DNA of 59,854 bases. Source: Spirochaetales bacterium. Its GTDB lineage: Bacteria > Spirochaetota > Spirochaetia > JABMQR01. The notes below the pieces were generated by a model. That model did no database searches and was not told the DNA's origin. It was given only the letters and a program-made list of their open reading frames with translations. Position numbers and translations under genes: made by a program. The DNA is taken from assembly GCA_018399255.1 (NCBI GenBank), contig JAGYPA010000020.1:1-59854 (forward strand), written 5' to 3'. Positions 37,175 to 45,711 of this stretch are shown here, piece by piece. How positions within the stretch are numbered: the first letter of the stretch is position 1; each line of letters starts with the position of its first letter.

Positions 37175-37912
37175 ATGAATCTTTACATCCTTTGCCGATA
37201 GAAACCGGCGACAAAGATTGAAAGTGGAGCTGTTGACCCTTTAAAGATCTGATCATCGAAGGAAAACTGGAAACCCGGTCAGAACTCTCCCACCGGAACG
37301 TGATCTGGCTGCCATGCTCAATGTAAGCCGCTACAGCCTGCGTGAGCGCTCAGGGCCGCTCAGGCTCACGGCTCATCGAGCTGAACCGGGGCAAAGCGCC
37401 CGAAGGTCAAACCCTCCTCCGGAGGCACCGAACGAAATTTTCGGGATTACCATCAAACGGTCCAACATCTCCCTTTTGATCTCACCATAGCCCGGACTCA
37501 GTCTGGAGCGCGATATTGTAAGCATCGTTGCCAGGCGGGCTGACGAAGAGCTTATCAAAAAGCTCGAAAGAAACGGCGAAATGGAAACCCATCGTGAGGA
37601 TATCAAATACTGCGCTTTCCTGATAGACCTTGCTTTTTCTTTCATAGACATCCTGGTCGACTACAGCATGAACCCGGTCTTCAAAATCATGCTCGATCTG
37701 TCGGCACCCATCTTACCTCAAATCCCGTCTCGTTAATGCTGAAACTGACCGGAGTTGAGCTGGTACTGCGGGGCCTAGCAGCATAACCAACGCACTGAAG
37801 CAGAACGATCAGAAAAAGGCCCGCGCAGCCATGCTTTCCCATCTGGAAATGGGCCGAGGATGACATCAAAATCATTACACCTCGACAAGGAACGCCTCCC
37901 CAAATCCCCTGA
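37175..37912 (+). pseudogene. GntR-family regulator with FCD domain, frameshifted
   Basis: Recoverable pieces: LIIEGKLETRSELS, AMLNVSRYSLREAL (winged helix-turn-helix), then VSIVARRADEELIKKLERNGEMETHREDIKYCAFLIDLAFSFIDI and PVSLMLKLTGVELVLRGLA from the FCD effector domain, ending at 37912. Divergent from the broken rhamnose-type cluster and presumably its former regulator. The exact start is unclear; 37175 is the nearest ATG after the promoter. Confidence 0.65.
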
Positions 37913-38045
37913 ATATCGGCTCAGATCTGAAAGCCTAGAGCACCGCATATGCCCGGTAAACTTGTGTTTTGAATTTTCAATGACTTTCACCGCTATTCAT
38001 ACAGGAATTCAGATTTCCCAAAAGAAGTTGAGGAAATCTGTATGA

Positions 38046-38115
38046 TTTCTTTTTTAGAAATCCAATTTCTTTAGAAACTAAATTTCTTTAGAAATCCAAT
38101 TTCTTTAGAAATCCA
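38046..38115. repeat. 17-bp tandem repeat with a near-palindromic unit
   Basis: Unit aatttctttagaaatcc, three close copies preceded by a diverged one. The unit core atttctttagaaat is nearly self-complementary. It runs directly into the mosaic repeat. Confidence 0.85.
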
Positions 38116-38660
38116 CTTCACCGCTTGAGCGCCCGCCGCGCTTAAGGCAGCCTCACTATACACATGTCGCACGAGTAGAAATTTTGCACTCAGTAAGTCC
38201 TTGCTTCATAGTGACCTGCATCCAAGCCTGAAAAATCGCTAAGGTCGGCTCAATATACACGAGTCACACGAGTAGCGGCCGATCCTATGATGCTGACACT
38301 CGATCAGCTGGTTTACCGTGTATAATCGAGTGTACGCACGTTCTTAGATGTGATTTATTCGCCCCTGTCCCTTGCAAAATTCCGCCCCCTCCTACTCGTG
38401 GGACTCGTGTGTTTTGAGCCAGGCTTAAGGTTTTCGTGACCCTCTCAGCAGCTCCTTACCCTGCAAAACCTTATTTGCTTCCTTCCGGCTACTCGTGCGA
38501 CATGTGTATATTGAGCCGGACTTAACCGGGTTTCTCTTCCCATCAGCCGCTTTTTCTGCCCTCTTTTTTCAATCATAGCCTCCTATGCAACCCTGACAAC
38601 CCATGCAATCCTGCCCTCCCCTACTCATGCGACTCGTGTGTTTTGAGCCTGGCTTAACCT
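38106..38660. repeat. Mosaic of dispersed palindromic repeats, copy A
   Basis: Module 1: gaaatccacttcaccgcttg plus a GC-rich palindrome. Module 2 is present five times in either orientation, of the form ctactcgtgcgacatgtgta then tattgagccggacttaa (38160-38178, 38252-38275, 38391-38429, 38489-38525, 38612-38650). 38354-38527 is repeated inverted at 55357-55530 with two mismatches seen. No gene is found from 37913 to 38994. Confidence 0.9.
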
Positions 38661-38753
38661 GAAACTCACCCTCACCCCATCTCCCCAAGCACGCGCAAAC
38701 CATGCACGGCGCCTTTTCCCACCAGCACAACACCTTGCTTTTTCTATCGCTAA

Positions 38754-38767
38754 TGGCAACGTTTGCA
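38754..38767. promoter_or_regulatory. Upstream LacI-type operator-like site
   Basis: tggcaacgtttgca, centred on CG, 2 mismatches from a palindrome, and like the site at 38937-38950. Possible auxiliary operator 183 bp upstream. Confidence 0.45.
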
Positions 38768-38899
38768 GTATTTACCTACAAAACTGCTCTCTCGAAACCC
38801 CCACATCTCCCGGTCAAAGCCAGCACCGAACCCTCAACCCATTATATAAATAATTTATTATCTATATAACAACACTTTAAAATTAATTGAAAAAATTTC

Positions 38900-38950
38900 T
38901 TGACAAACAAAAAAACCGATGCAATAATCATTTCATTGGAAACGTTTGCA
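38900..38950 (+). promoter_or_regulatory. Inositol operon promoter and operator
   Basis: TTGACA at 38900-38905, 17-bp spacer, AATAAT at 38923-38928; transcription should begin near 38935. tggaaacgtttgca (38937-38950) is a LacI/GalR-type operator one mismatch from a palindrome, placed where a bound repressor would block initiation. The LacI gene at 43718 in the same operon is the obvious candidate regulator. Confidence 0.65.
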
Positions 38951-38994
38951 AAAGACACTTGCAAAAATCATCAGAAATCTACGGAGTGAAAAGG

Positions 38995-39963
38995 ATGAAG
39001 AAACTACTTATTCTTGTAGTAATGATCGCTCTGACAACCGGCATGCTGTTTGCCGGCGCACAAGGTGAAGCCGACAGTGACGGCTACAAAGTCGGATATG
39101 TCTGCAACAACTTCAAACGGACACATTCCAGACCTATGTCATGGCTGCCGCTGAAGACTACTTTTGCCGACAAAGACGATGTCACCCTCACCCTGCAGGA
39201 TGCCCAGGAAGATGTAATCCGCCAGCAGGACCCGTAAACACCATAGCCCAGGGAGTCGATGCCCTTATCGTCGTTCCCGTCGACACTACCAGCGCCATGG
39301 GACCCATCACCGATGCGGCCAAAGAAGCCGGCATCCCCATCTGCTACGTAAAACCGGAAACCCCTACGCAAATAAAGACCTGCCCGAAACGTCTTCTACG
39401 TCGGCTCTCAGGAAATTGTAGCCGGTGAACTGCAGATGAATGAAATGGGCGAACTGTTTGCGGAAAGGGCGGAGTCGCAATCCTGATGGGAAAAACTCGA
39501 CAACGAAGGCGCCCTGATGAGAACCGCCGGCAACGAAAGTCACTGCGGACAAATTTCCGGCCATCGAAGTACTGGCTAAAGAGACCGGAAACTGGCAGAG
39601 AGACCAGGGCATGTCCCTTACCGAAAACTGGCTGACCGCCTACGGAACCCGTCTTAACGGAATTCTCGCCAACAACGACGAAATGGCCCTCGGTGCCGGA
39701 AGCCCTAAAGGCAGCAGGCCGCCAGGATATCTTTGTCATGGGCGTCGATGCAATTCCTCGATGCCAAAACAGCCGTCAGGGCGACGGATCCTCACCGCAA
39801 CAGTCCTCCAGGACGCAGTGGACAGGGCGCCGGCGGTGCAGAAGTAATCGGCTGGCAAAGTTCAACGGCGGCTCCCGGAACCATCTGATGGGCGTACCGT
39901 TTGTACCGATCAACACCGAAACCTGGCCGACTTCTGAATAAGTCCTTCGCTCAGAGACTTTAA
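38995..39963 (+). pseudogene. CUT2 sugar/inositol-binding protein, frameshifted
   Basis: It starts at 38995 after GGAG with a typical signal peptide (KKLLILVVMIALTTGMLFAG, then AQGEADSDGYKVGYVC). Frame breaks follow. INTIAQGVDALIVVPVDTTSAMGPITDAAKEAGIPI, AGELQMNEMGELF, LAKETGNWQRDQGMSLTENWLTAYGTRLNGILANNDEMALGA and LNKSFAQRL at the end are all family segments, with the stop at 39963. The protein would be a RbsB-like periplasmic binding protein, here for myo-inositol by context. At least six indels. Confidence 0.8.
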
Positions 39964-39998
39964 GAGAAACCTGGAAGGGGCGGTTCATACCCGCCCTT

Positions 39999-40065
39999 CA
40001 CATAACGCACAAGGCACATAACGCACAAGGCACATAACGCACAAGGCACAGCGCAGCGCAGCGCA
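39999..40065. repeat. 16-bp tandem repeat between binding-protein and ATPase genes
   Basis: cacataacgcacaagg three times (39999-40046), followed by cagcgcagcgcagcgca. Confidence 0.92.
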
Positions 40066-40148
40066 TAGAGCGTACAGCACGTGCTAGGAGCTGGTGATAG
40101 AGGGTGCTGGTGACATGTTGCCAGATGTGACAGAGCGCGCGGAGGGGA

Positions 40149-41673
40149 ATGAAAATGGAGAAGGAACAAGAATATCTATTACAAATGAAGCACATTGTAA
40201 AAACGTTTCCCGGCGTCAAAGCCCTGAGAGACGTCAACCTGAATGTGCGGCATGGTGTTCATGCCCCGCTCGGCGAAAACGGAGCCGGCAAATCGACCCT
40301 GATGAACTGCCTTGCCGGGGTAATCAACCCGACTTCCGGCGAAATCTGGTATGACGGGAAAACGCGAGCGCTACACAACCGCCCAGGCCCTGAAAATCGG
40401 CATATCGGGATGATCCAACTGCGAACCGGAGCCCGGTCATACACCGATCCATTGCGGAAAACATCTGGCTTGACGCGAACCGTCTGAACAAATTCGGCCT
40501 GGTCGACCACAATAAAATGTTCGAACAGAGCAAAAGACGTCCTGAAAGAGATCGACCTCGACATAAGCCCGAAAACCCTGATGGCGGAACTGACCGTGGC
40601 AAAAATGCAGATGATCGAAATCGCCAAGGCCATATCCTCTACGATGCCAGACTGATCATCATGGACGAACCGACATCCGCCTCACAGACAAGGAAATTAC
40701 CCAGCTCTTTATCATCATGCGAAAGCTCAAAGCGCAGGGAAAGTTAATTGTCTATATATCGCACAAACGCCGGAAGAAGCTCCACAAAATATCGGATCGG
40801 ATCACCGGCTCACCGGGACGGCATGTACATCGGATCCGGAGAAAACCGCCGACCTCCCGGTAGAAAAGCTCATCAATATGATGGTTGGACGTGACGTCGA
40901 CGATGTTCCCGAAAATCCCCTGCGAAATCGGGGAAGTCAAACTGGAAGTCCGCAGCCTCACCCACCGAAGATTTTTCCGCGACGTATCGTTCTCGGTACG
41001 CAGAGGTGAAATATTCGGCATCGCCGGGCTCGTCGGAGCAGGCAGGACCGAGGTTATCGAGACAATCTTCGGCATCCGCAAAAGCGTCTCCGGATCTATC
41101 CTGATAGACGGGAAAGAAGTTACCGTAAATACACCCCGGGATGCTATAAAAAGAAATGGCCCTGCTCACCGAAGACCGCCGCCTCTCCGGCGTCTTTCCC
41201 ATGCTCACCGTCAGGCTCAATATGGCCATCGCCAATATCGGGTCATACCTGAACAGACTCGGGCTGCTCGACAACAAAGGAGCCCGTCGAATGCGAAGAT
41301 TTCGTCCAGAAAGTAGCAATCAAAACCCCAAACCTGCTGCAGAAAGTGGAAAACCTCAGCGGCGGCAATCAGCAGAAAGTTCTCGTAGCCCGCTGGCTGA
41401 TGACCAGACCGGAAATCCTCTTCCCGATGAACCCCACCCGGGAATTTGACGTCAGCAGCAAATGCGGAAATCCACGCCTCGTAACTGCCGCCGGCGAAGG
41501 CAAGAACTCATCATCAGGTCCCGCCAGAACTGCCGGAGATCATGGGAATGAGCGATAGAATCATGGTTATGCACGAAGGAAAGGTTACCGGAATCCTCGA
41601 GAACACCAAAAGCCTTACCCAGGAACAGCTGATGGCGTACGCCACAAATACCGTCGAAAAGAAAACAAGTTAA
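40149..41673 (+). pseudogene. CUT2 sugar/inositol ABC ATPase, frameshifted
   Basis: Start MKMEKEQEYLLQMKHIVKTFPGVKAL with Walker A GENGAGKST (proline in HAPLGENG). The second ABC domain is readable: VRRGEIFGIAGLVGAGRTEVIETIFG, ALLTEDRRLSGVF, ENLSGGNQQKVLVARWLMT (signature) and the end [30 protein letters not shown]. About ten frame changes with residues otherwise conserved. Stop at 41673, 12 bp before the permease ATG. Confidence 0.82.
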
Positions 41674-41685
41674 GGAGATTGTACC

Positions 41686-42690
41686 ATGGCAAGTACAGAG
41701 AATACCGCCGGAAGGCAGGTGGACGTAAAGCAGATATTACAGAAATACGGCATTGTATTTGTACTTATCCTGATGATAGCGGGCCTCAGCATTGCCGAAC
41801 CGGCCTTTCTGAGCAGGGCAAACATATTCAACGTGCTCACGCAGAGTGCAATCTTCGGAATCATGGCCCTGGGCCTGACGTTTGTCATCATATCCAAAGG
41901 CATCGACCTCTCCGTAGGCTCTATTCTGGCCATGGCAGGGGTGGTTGCCGCAAGCTTCGGTCAGTCATCCGAAGCCACGGCAAAGTATTTCCCCAACCTG
42001 GGAGAGATGCCGGTTATAGTACCGATCCTGGTAGCCCTGGCCGTCGGAGCCCTCGCCGGAGCCATAAGCGGAACCCTGATCGCCAAGACAAGAATCCCGG
42101 CATTCATAGCAACCCTCGGAATGATGACCGTTGCCCGGGGCATGGCCCTCATCTATTCCAGCGGGAAACCGGTCAGCACCCTGATCCCCTCCCTCACGGC
42201 AATCGGGGGCAAGCTCTTCGGCGTCATCCCGGTCCCGGTAATCATCTACTTTATCATGATTGTCATAAGCACGATCCTGCTTAACAATACCCGGTTCGGA
42301 AAGAGTGTCTACGCCATTGGCGGAAACATTACCGCGGCAGAAGTCTCCGGAGTACACGTTTCAAGGAACCTTATCCTTATCTATGCCTACAGCGGACTGC
42401 TGGCCGGCCTCGCCGCAGTTGTCTTTGCCGGACGCGTCGGCAGTGTCCACCCGGGAGCTGCCACCGGCTACGAATTGACAGCAATCGCCGCCACCACGAT
42501 CGGAGGAACAAGCCATTCCGGAGGAATCGGCACCATCTGGGGCGCCTTCGTAGGGGCTCTGGTCCTAGCCGTCATGCGAAACGGCCTTACCCTGCTCGGC
42601 GTAGACGCCTACTGGCAGCAGGTCACCGAAGGAGTAATCATCGTCGTCGCCGTTATCATCGACATGCGTAAAAACGCGAAAAAAGACTAA
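41686..42690 (+). CDS. CUT2 ABC transporter permease, probably for myo-inositol
   Basis: 334 residues, intact. About eight to ten membrane segments (first at 21-42). [17 protein letters not shown] and [33 protein letters not shown] are the two conserved motifs of RbsC-type permeases. AAGGAG precedes the ATG. It needs the binding protein and ATPase encoded just upstream, both of which are frameshifted in this sequence. Substrate inferred from the downstream iol genes. Confidence 0.9.
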   Translation: MASTENTAGRQVDVKQILQKYGIVFVLILMIAGLSIAEPAFLSRANIFNVLTQSAIFGIMALGLTFVIISKGIDLSVGSILAMAGVVAASFGQSSEATAKYFPNLGEMPVIVPILVALAVGALAGAISGTLIAKTRIPAFIATLGMMTVARGMALIYSSGKPVSTLIPSLTAIGGKLFGVIPVPVIIYFIMIVISTILLNNTRFGKSVYAIGGNITAAEVSGVHVSRNLILIYAYSGLLAGLAAVVFAGRVGSVHPGAATGYELTAIAATTIGGTSHSGGIGTIWGAFVGALVLAVMRNGLTLLGVDAYWQQVTEGVIIVVAVIIDMRKNAKKD

Positions 42691-42702
42691 GGCAGGAGCC
42701 GC

Positions 42703-43716
42703 ATGAATAAACTGAAGATAGGGTCGGTCGGGCTGGGACGCCTGGGAATCCGCCATGCCGAAAACATCGCCGTAAAGCTGCAGCATGCGGAACTAACCGC
42801 CCTGTGCGATATCAACGAGAGCCTGCTCAACGCCACGGCAGACAGGCTGAACGTTCCCCGCCGGTACACCCGCTTCGAGGACCTGATCGCCGATGACGAT
42901 CTGAACGCCGTCGTTATCGTATCTCCCTCGGCCCTCCATACCGGGCAGATTGAGGCCGCTCTGCAGGCCGGGAAGCATGTATTTTCGGAAAAGCCGCTGG
43001 GGGTTACCCTGGATGAATGCCGGCAGGCCGAGCGGGCGGTTGAAGCCCATCCTGACAAGGTCTTCATGCTGGGCTTTATGCGCCGCTTCGACGAATCCTA
43101 CCGCTATGCCCATGACAAGGTAAAGGCTGGAGAGATCGGCCGGCCCGTGCTCTTCCGATCCTACAGCCAGGACCCGGAAAAATTCATCGACGGGGCAATC
43201 GCCTTCGCTCCCCACAGCGGCGGCCAGTTCCTGGATATGGCCGTTCATGACATCGATCTGGCCCGGTGGTTTCTTGATTCTGAACCCGAATCGGTCTATG
43301 CTGTCGGCGGATGCTATGCCCATCCGGAATTTGCCGAATCGCAGGACGGCGACAATGTTTCCTGCCTGATGAAATTCAGGAACGAGGCCATGGTGTTCCT
43401 CTTTGCCGGCCGGACCGCCCCTCACGGCTACAACGTGGAAACCGAGATTATCGGGACGAAAGGGATTCTGCGCATAGCCTCGGTACCGCAGAAGAATCTG
43501 GTGGAAATACTCGATTCGGGCGGGGTCAGAAAGGAGTGCAGCGAAAATTTCCTCGAACGGTTTTCAGAGTCCTACGTGAACGAGATGGAAGAGTTTGTCG
43601 ACTGCATCCGTACGGGCAGAAAACCCGAGGTTACCGTGTATGACGGAACGAAAGTTTCAGAAATCGCCTATACCTGCAAAGAAGCCTTTGAAACAGGAGA
43701 GCTGATAAAACTATAA
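42703..43716 (+). CDS. Gfo/Idh/MocA oxidoreductase, inositol 2-dehydrogenase-like
   Basis: 337 residues. Rossmann motif GSVGLGRLGIRHAENIA, EKP motif SEKPLGVTLDE near residue 95, and catalytic DMAVHDIDLARWF (D and H) typical of inositol dehydrogenases. RRFDESY and EIIGTKGILRI also match the IolG/MocA group. It probably oxidises myo-, scyllo- or D-chiro-inositol with NAD. A second, separate IolG-like gene lies at 48714, so the two may act on different isomers. GGAG ribosome-binding site. Confidence 0.88.
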   Translation: MNKLKIGSVGLGRLGIRHAENIAVKLQHAELTALCDINESLLNATADRLNVPRRYTRFEDLIADDDLNAVVIVSPSALHTGQIEAALQAGKHVFSEKPLGVTLDECRQAERAVEAHPDKVFMLGFMRRFDESYRYAHDKVKAGEIGRPVLFRSYSQDPEKFIDGAIAFAPHSGGQFLDMAVHDIDLARWFLDSEPESVYAVGGCYAHPEFAESQDGDNVSCLMKFRNEAMVFLFAGRTAPHGYNVETEIIGTKGILRIASVPQKNLVEILDSGGVRKECSENFLERFSESYVNEMEEFVDCIRTGRKPEVTVYDGTKVSEIAYTCKEAFETGELIKL

Positions 43717-43717
43717 C

Positions 43718-44860
43718 ATGCAGAATAAACAGGTTACGATTAAAGACATTGCCAGAATAGCCGGAGTGAGCTTCTCCACGGTATCCCGCTGTCTCAACGA
43801 CAGCCCGCTGGTGGCAGAATCGACCCGGAAGCGGATCCAGGGCATCGCGGATGAAATCGGGTTCGAATTCAATTCCAGCGCCCGCAGTCTCATCACCAGC
43901 CAATCCGGCACCATCGGCATTATCCTTCCCGAAAACTTTACCGTGGTGAATGTCAACGTCTACCACGGCATGCTGATGAACAACCTGCGCACCAGCCTGG
44001 AAAAGGCCGGCGTCGATTTAATCGTAACCTACGAGGAAAACCATTTTACCGGCAAGAACAACATATTTCAGCTGGTCAGCCGGAACAAGGTTGACGGCCT
44101 CATTCTGCTCGTCGAGAACCCGAACCTGCAGTCGCTGGAATTTCTCAATGCCAGACAGGTCCCCTATGTCTGTCTCCATTTCCCGCCCGAGAAGCACCTG
44201 GCCAACGCAGATGTAATCTACACCGACCATATCGCCGGCGGCAGGCTGGCCGCGGAACACCTGATCGAACGCGGATGCCGCAAGCTGGGCATGATCGCCG
44301 TAACGGGAACTCATCTCGAATTCAAGCTCCGTGAGCAGGGTTTCCGGGAAGCTGCGGAAGAGGCCGGCTGTGAGGTAGTCCGCTTCTGCAGCGATTCCAG
44401 TTTTGAATCTGCCAGGCTAATGGCGGAGAAGCATATCGCCCAGCTGAAGCAATGCGAGGGCATATTCGCCCTGAACGACCTGATGGCGATAGGTATCATG
44501 AAGACCCTGCAGCTTCACGGCACCCGTATACCCGAAGATGTGCTGCTCGTCGGGTATGACGACAGTGAATTCTCTCACTATGTCAGTCCGACCCTCTCGT
44601 CAATTCACCAGCCGAAGGAAGAACTGGCGGTACTCGCCTGCGAGCGTCTTTTTTATCAGATAGAGAAGGTAAAGAAGGGAATCCCAGTCTCCCGCAAAAA
44701 AATCAGCATCCAGCCGGACCTGGAAATTCGTGAATCCTCCACTCATCCACCCCGATCTGGCACCCAATCCAATTTCCGGTCTGACTCCCCGCCTGGCTCC
44801 CGGTCTGGCTCCCCGCCTGGCAGGCCACCTCAATCCACCCATTCAGGAGACAACCCATGA
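43718..44860 (+). CDS. LacI-family regulator of the inositol operon, with proline/serine-rich tail
   Basis: 380 residues. Helix-turn-helix TIKDIARIAGVSFSTVSRCL at the N-terminus and hinge EFNSSARSLITSQSG; the effector domain includes GIFALNDLMAIGIMKTL and GYDDSEFSHYVSPTLSSIHQP. The usual family length is about 340; the extra residues (from SSTHPPRSG on) come from a 24-bp in-frame repeat. It begins 1 bp after the oxidoreductase stop and overlaps iolB by 4 bp, so it is made with the enzymes. Likely binds the GGAAACGTTTGC-type sites at 38.75 and 38.94 kb; inducer inferred to be inositol or an intermediate. Confidence 0.9.
   Translation: MQNKQVTIKDIARIAGVSFSTVSRCLNDSPLVAESTRKRIQGIADEIGFEFNSSARSLITSQSGTIGIILPENFTVVNVNVYHGMLMNNLRTSLEKAGVDLIVTYEENHFTGKNNIFQLVSRNKVDGLILLVENPNLQSLEFLNARQVPYVCLHFPPEKHLANADVIYTDHIAGGRLAAEHLIERGCRKLGMIAVTGTHLEFKLREQGFREAAEEAGCEVVRFCSDSSFESARLMAEKHIAQLKQCEGIFALNDLMAIGIMKTLQLHGTRIPEDVLLVGYDDSEFSHYVSPTLSSIHQPKEELAVLACERLFYQIEKVKKGIPVSRKKISIQPDLEIRESSTHPPRSGTQSNFRSDSPPGSRSGSPPGRPPQSTHSGDNP
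44780..44826 (+). repeat. 24-bp in-frame tandem repeat in the LacI C-terminus
   Basis: Almost two copies of a 24-bp unit beginning tctgactccccgcctggctc (44780-44803, 44804-44826), encoding SDSPPGSR and SGSPPGR. Confidence 0.85.
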
Positions 44861-45672
44861 TACAGGCACAGCAAGAACAATTCCCCTACGGCTATACCGC
44901 AATTACCGAACTGGACGGAAAGTACCGGGAAATGCTGCTCGATTTCGGCATCCTCCGCCTCAGAGAGGGCGAACGCTGGGAAAACAGCGATGAAAAGGAA
45001 CGGGCCTTCCTGCTGATAAGCGGCACCGTACAGTTTTCCTGGGACGACAAACGAGCCTACGGCAGCCGGGTATCCTGCTTTGACGAAAATCCCGTGGTCC
45101 TCCACGTTCCAGCCGGCACTGCCGCAGCCATCACCGCCGAATCAGAATGCGAGCTGGCCGTGGAAAAAACGATAAACCCGAAAGCCTTTGCCCCGGCATT
45201 CTACAGCCAGAGCGATATCCGCAGCGACGTCTTCGGCAAAGGGACGCTGGGAGAAACCTCGATCAGGACCGTGAGAACCGTATTCGACGGAGAAATTGCT
45301 CCCGATTCAAACATGGTGCTCGGAGAAGTCATCAACCACCCGGGAAAATGGTCAAGCTATCCGCCGCATGATCATCCGCAGCCGGAAATCTATCATTACC
45401 GGTTCTTTCCGGAACAGGGATTCGGCATCTCACTCCTGGGAGAAAATCCACGCATAGTAAAGAACCGGTACTCCTCAATGATAGCGCCCGATACCACCCA
45501 CTCCCAGGCCGCGGCTCCCGGCTATGCCATGTACTATATCTGGATGATCCCGCATTTGCCGGACGACCGCTGGCTGCCGACCACCCGATATTATGTGCAG
45601 GATCATGCCTGGCTGCTGGAAAAGGATGTTAAGATCTGGCCGGAGCGCCCTTTCTCAGAGGATATCACCTGA
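44857..45672 (+). CDS. iolB: 5-deoxy-glucuronate isomerase IolB
   Basis: 271 residues, normal length. Cupin fold; HDHPQPEIYHYRF is the metal-binding motif of IolB, and GYAMYYIWMIPHLPDDRW is a further family signature. Converts 5-deoxy-D-glucuronate to 5-dehydro-2-deoxy-D-gluconate, the fourth step of inositol breakdown. AGGAG ribosome-binding site; ATGA overlap with the regulator gene. Confidence 0.93.
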   Translation: MIQAQQEQFPYGYTAITELDGKYREMLLDFGILRLREGERWENSDEKERAFLLISGTVQFSWDDKRAYGSRVSCFDENPVVLHVPAGTAAAITAESECELAVEKTINPKAFAPAFYSQSDIRSDVFGKGTLGETSIRTVRTVFDGEIAPDSNMVLGEVINHPGKWSSYPPHDHPQPEIYHYRFFPEQGFGISLLGENPRIVKNRYSSMIAPDTTHSQAAAPGYAMYYIWMIPHLPDDRWLPTTRYYVQDHAWLLEKDVKIWPERPFSEDIT

Positions 45673-45711
45673 TCCCCCGGCGCTCTTATACCACAGAAAA
45701 AGGATACGAAC

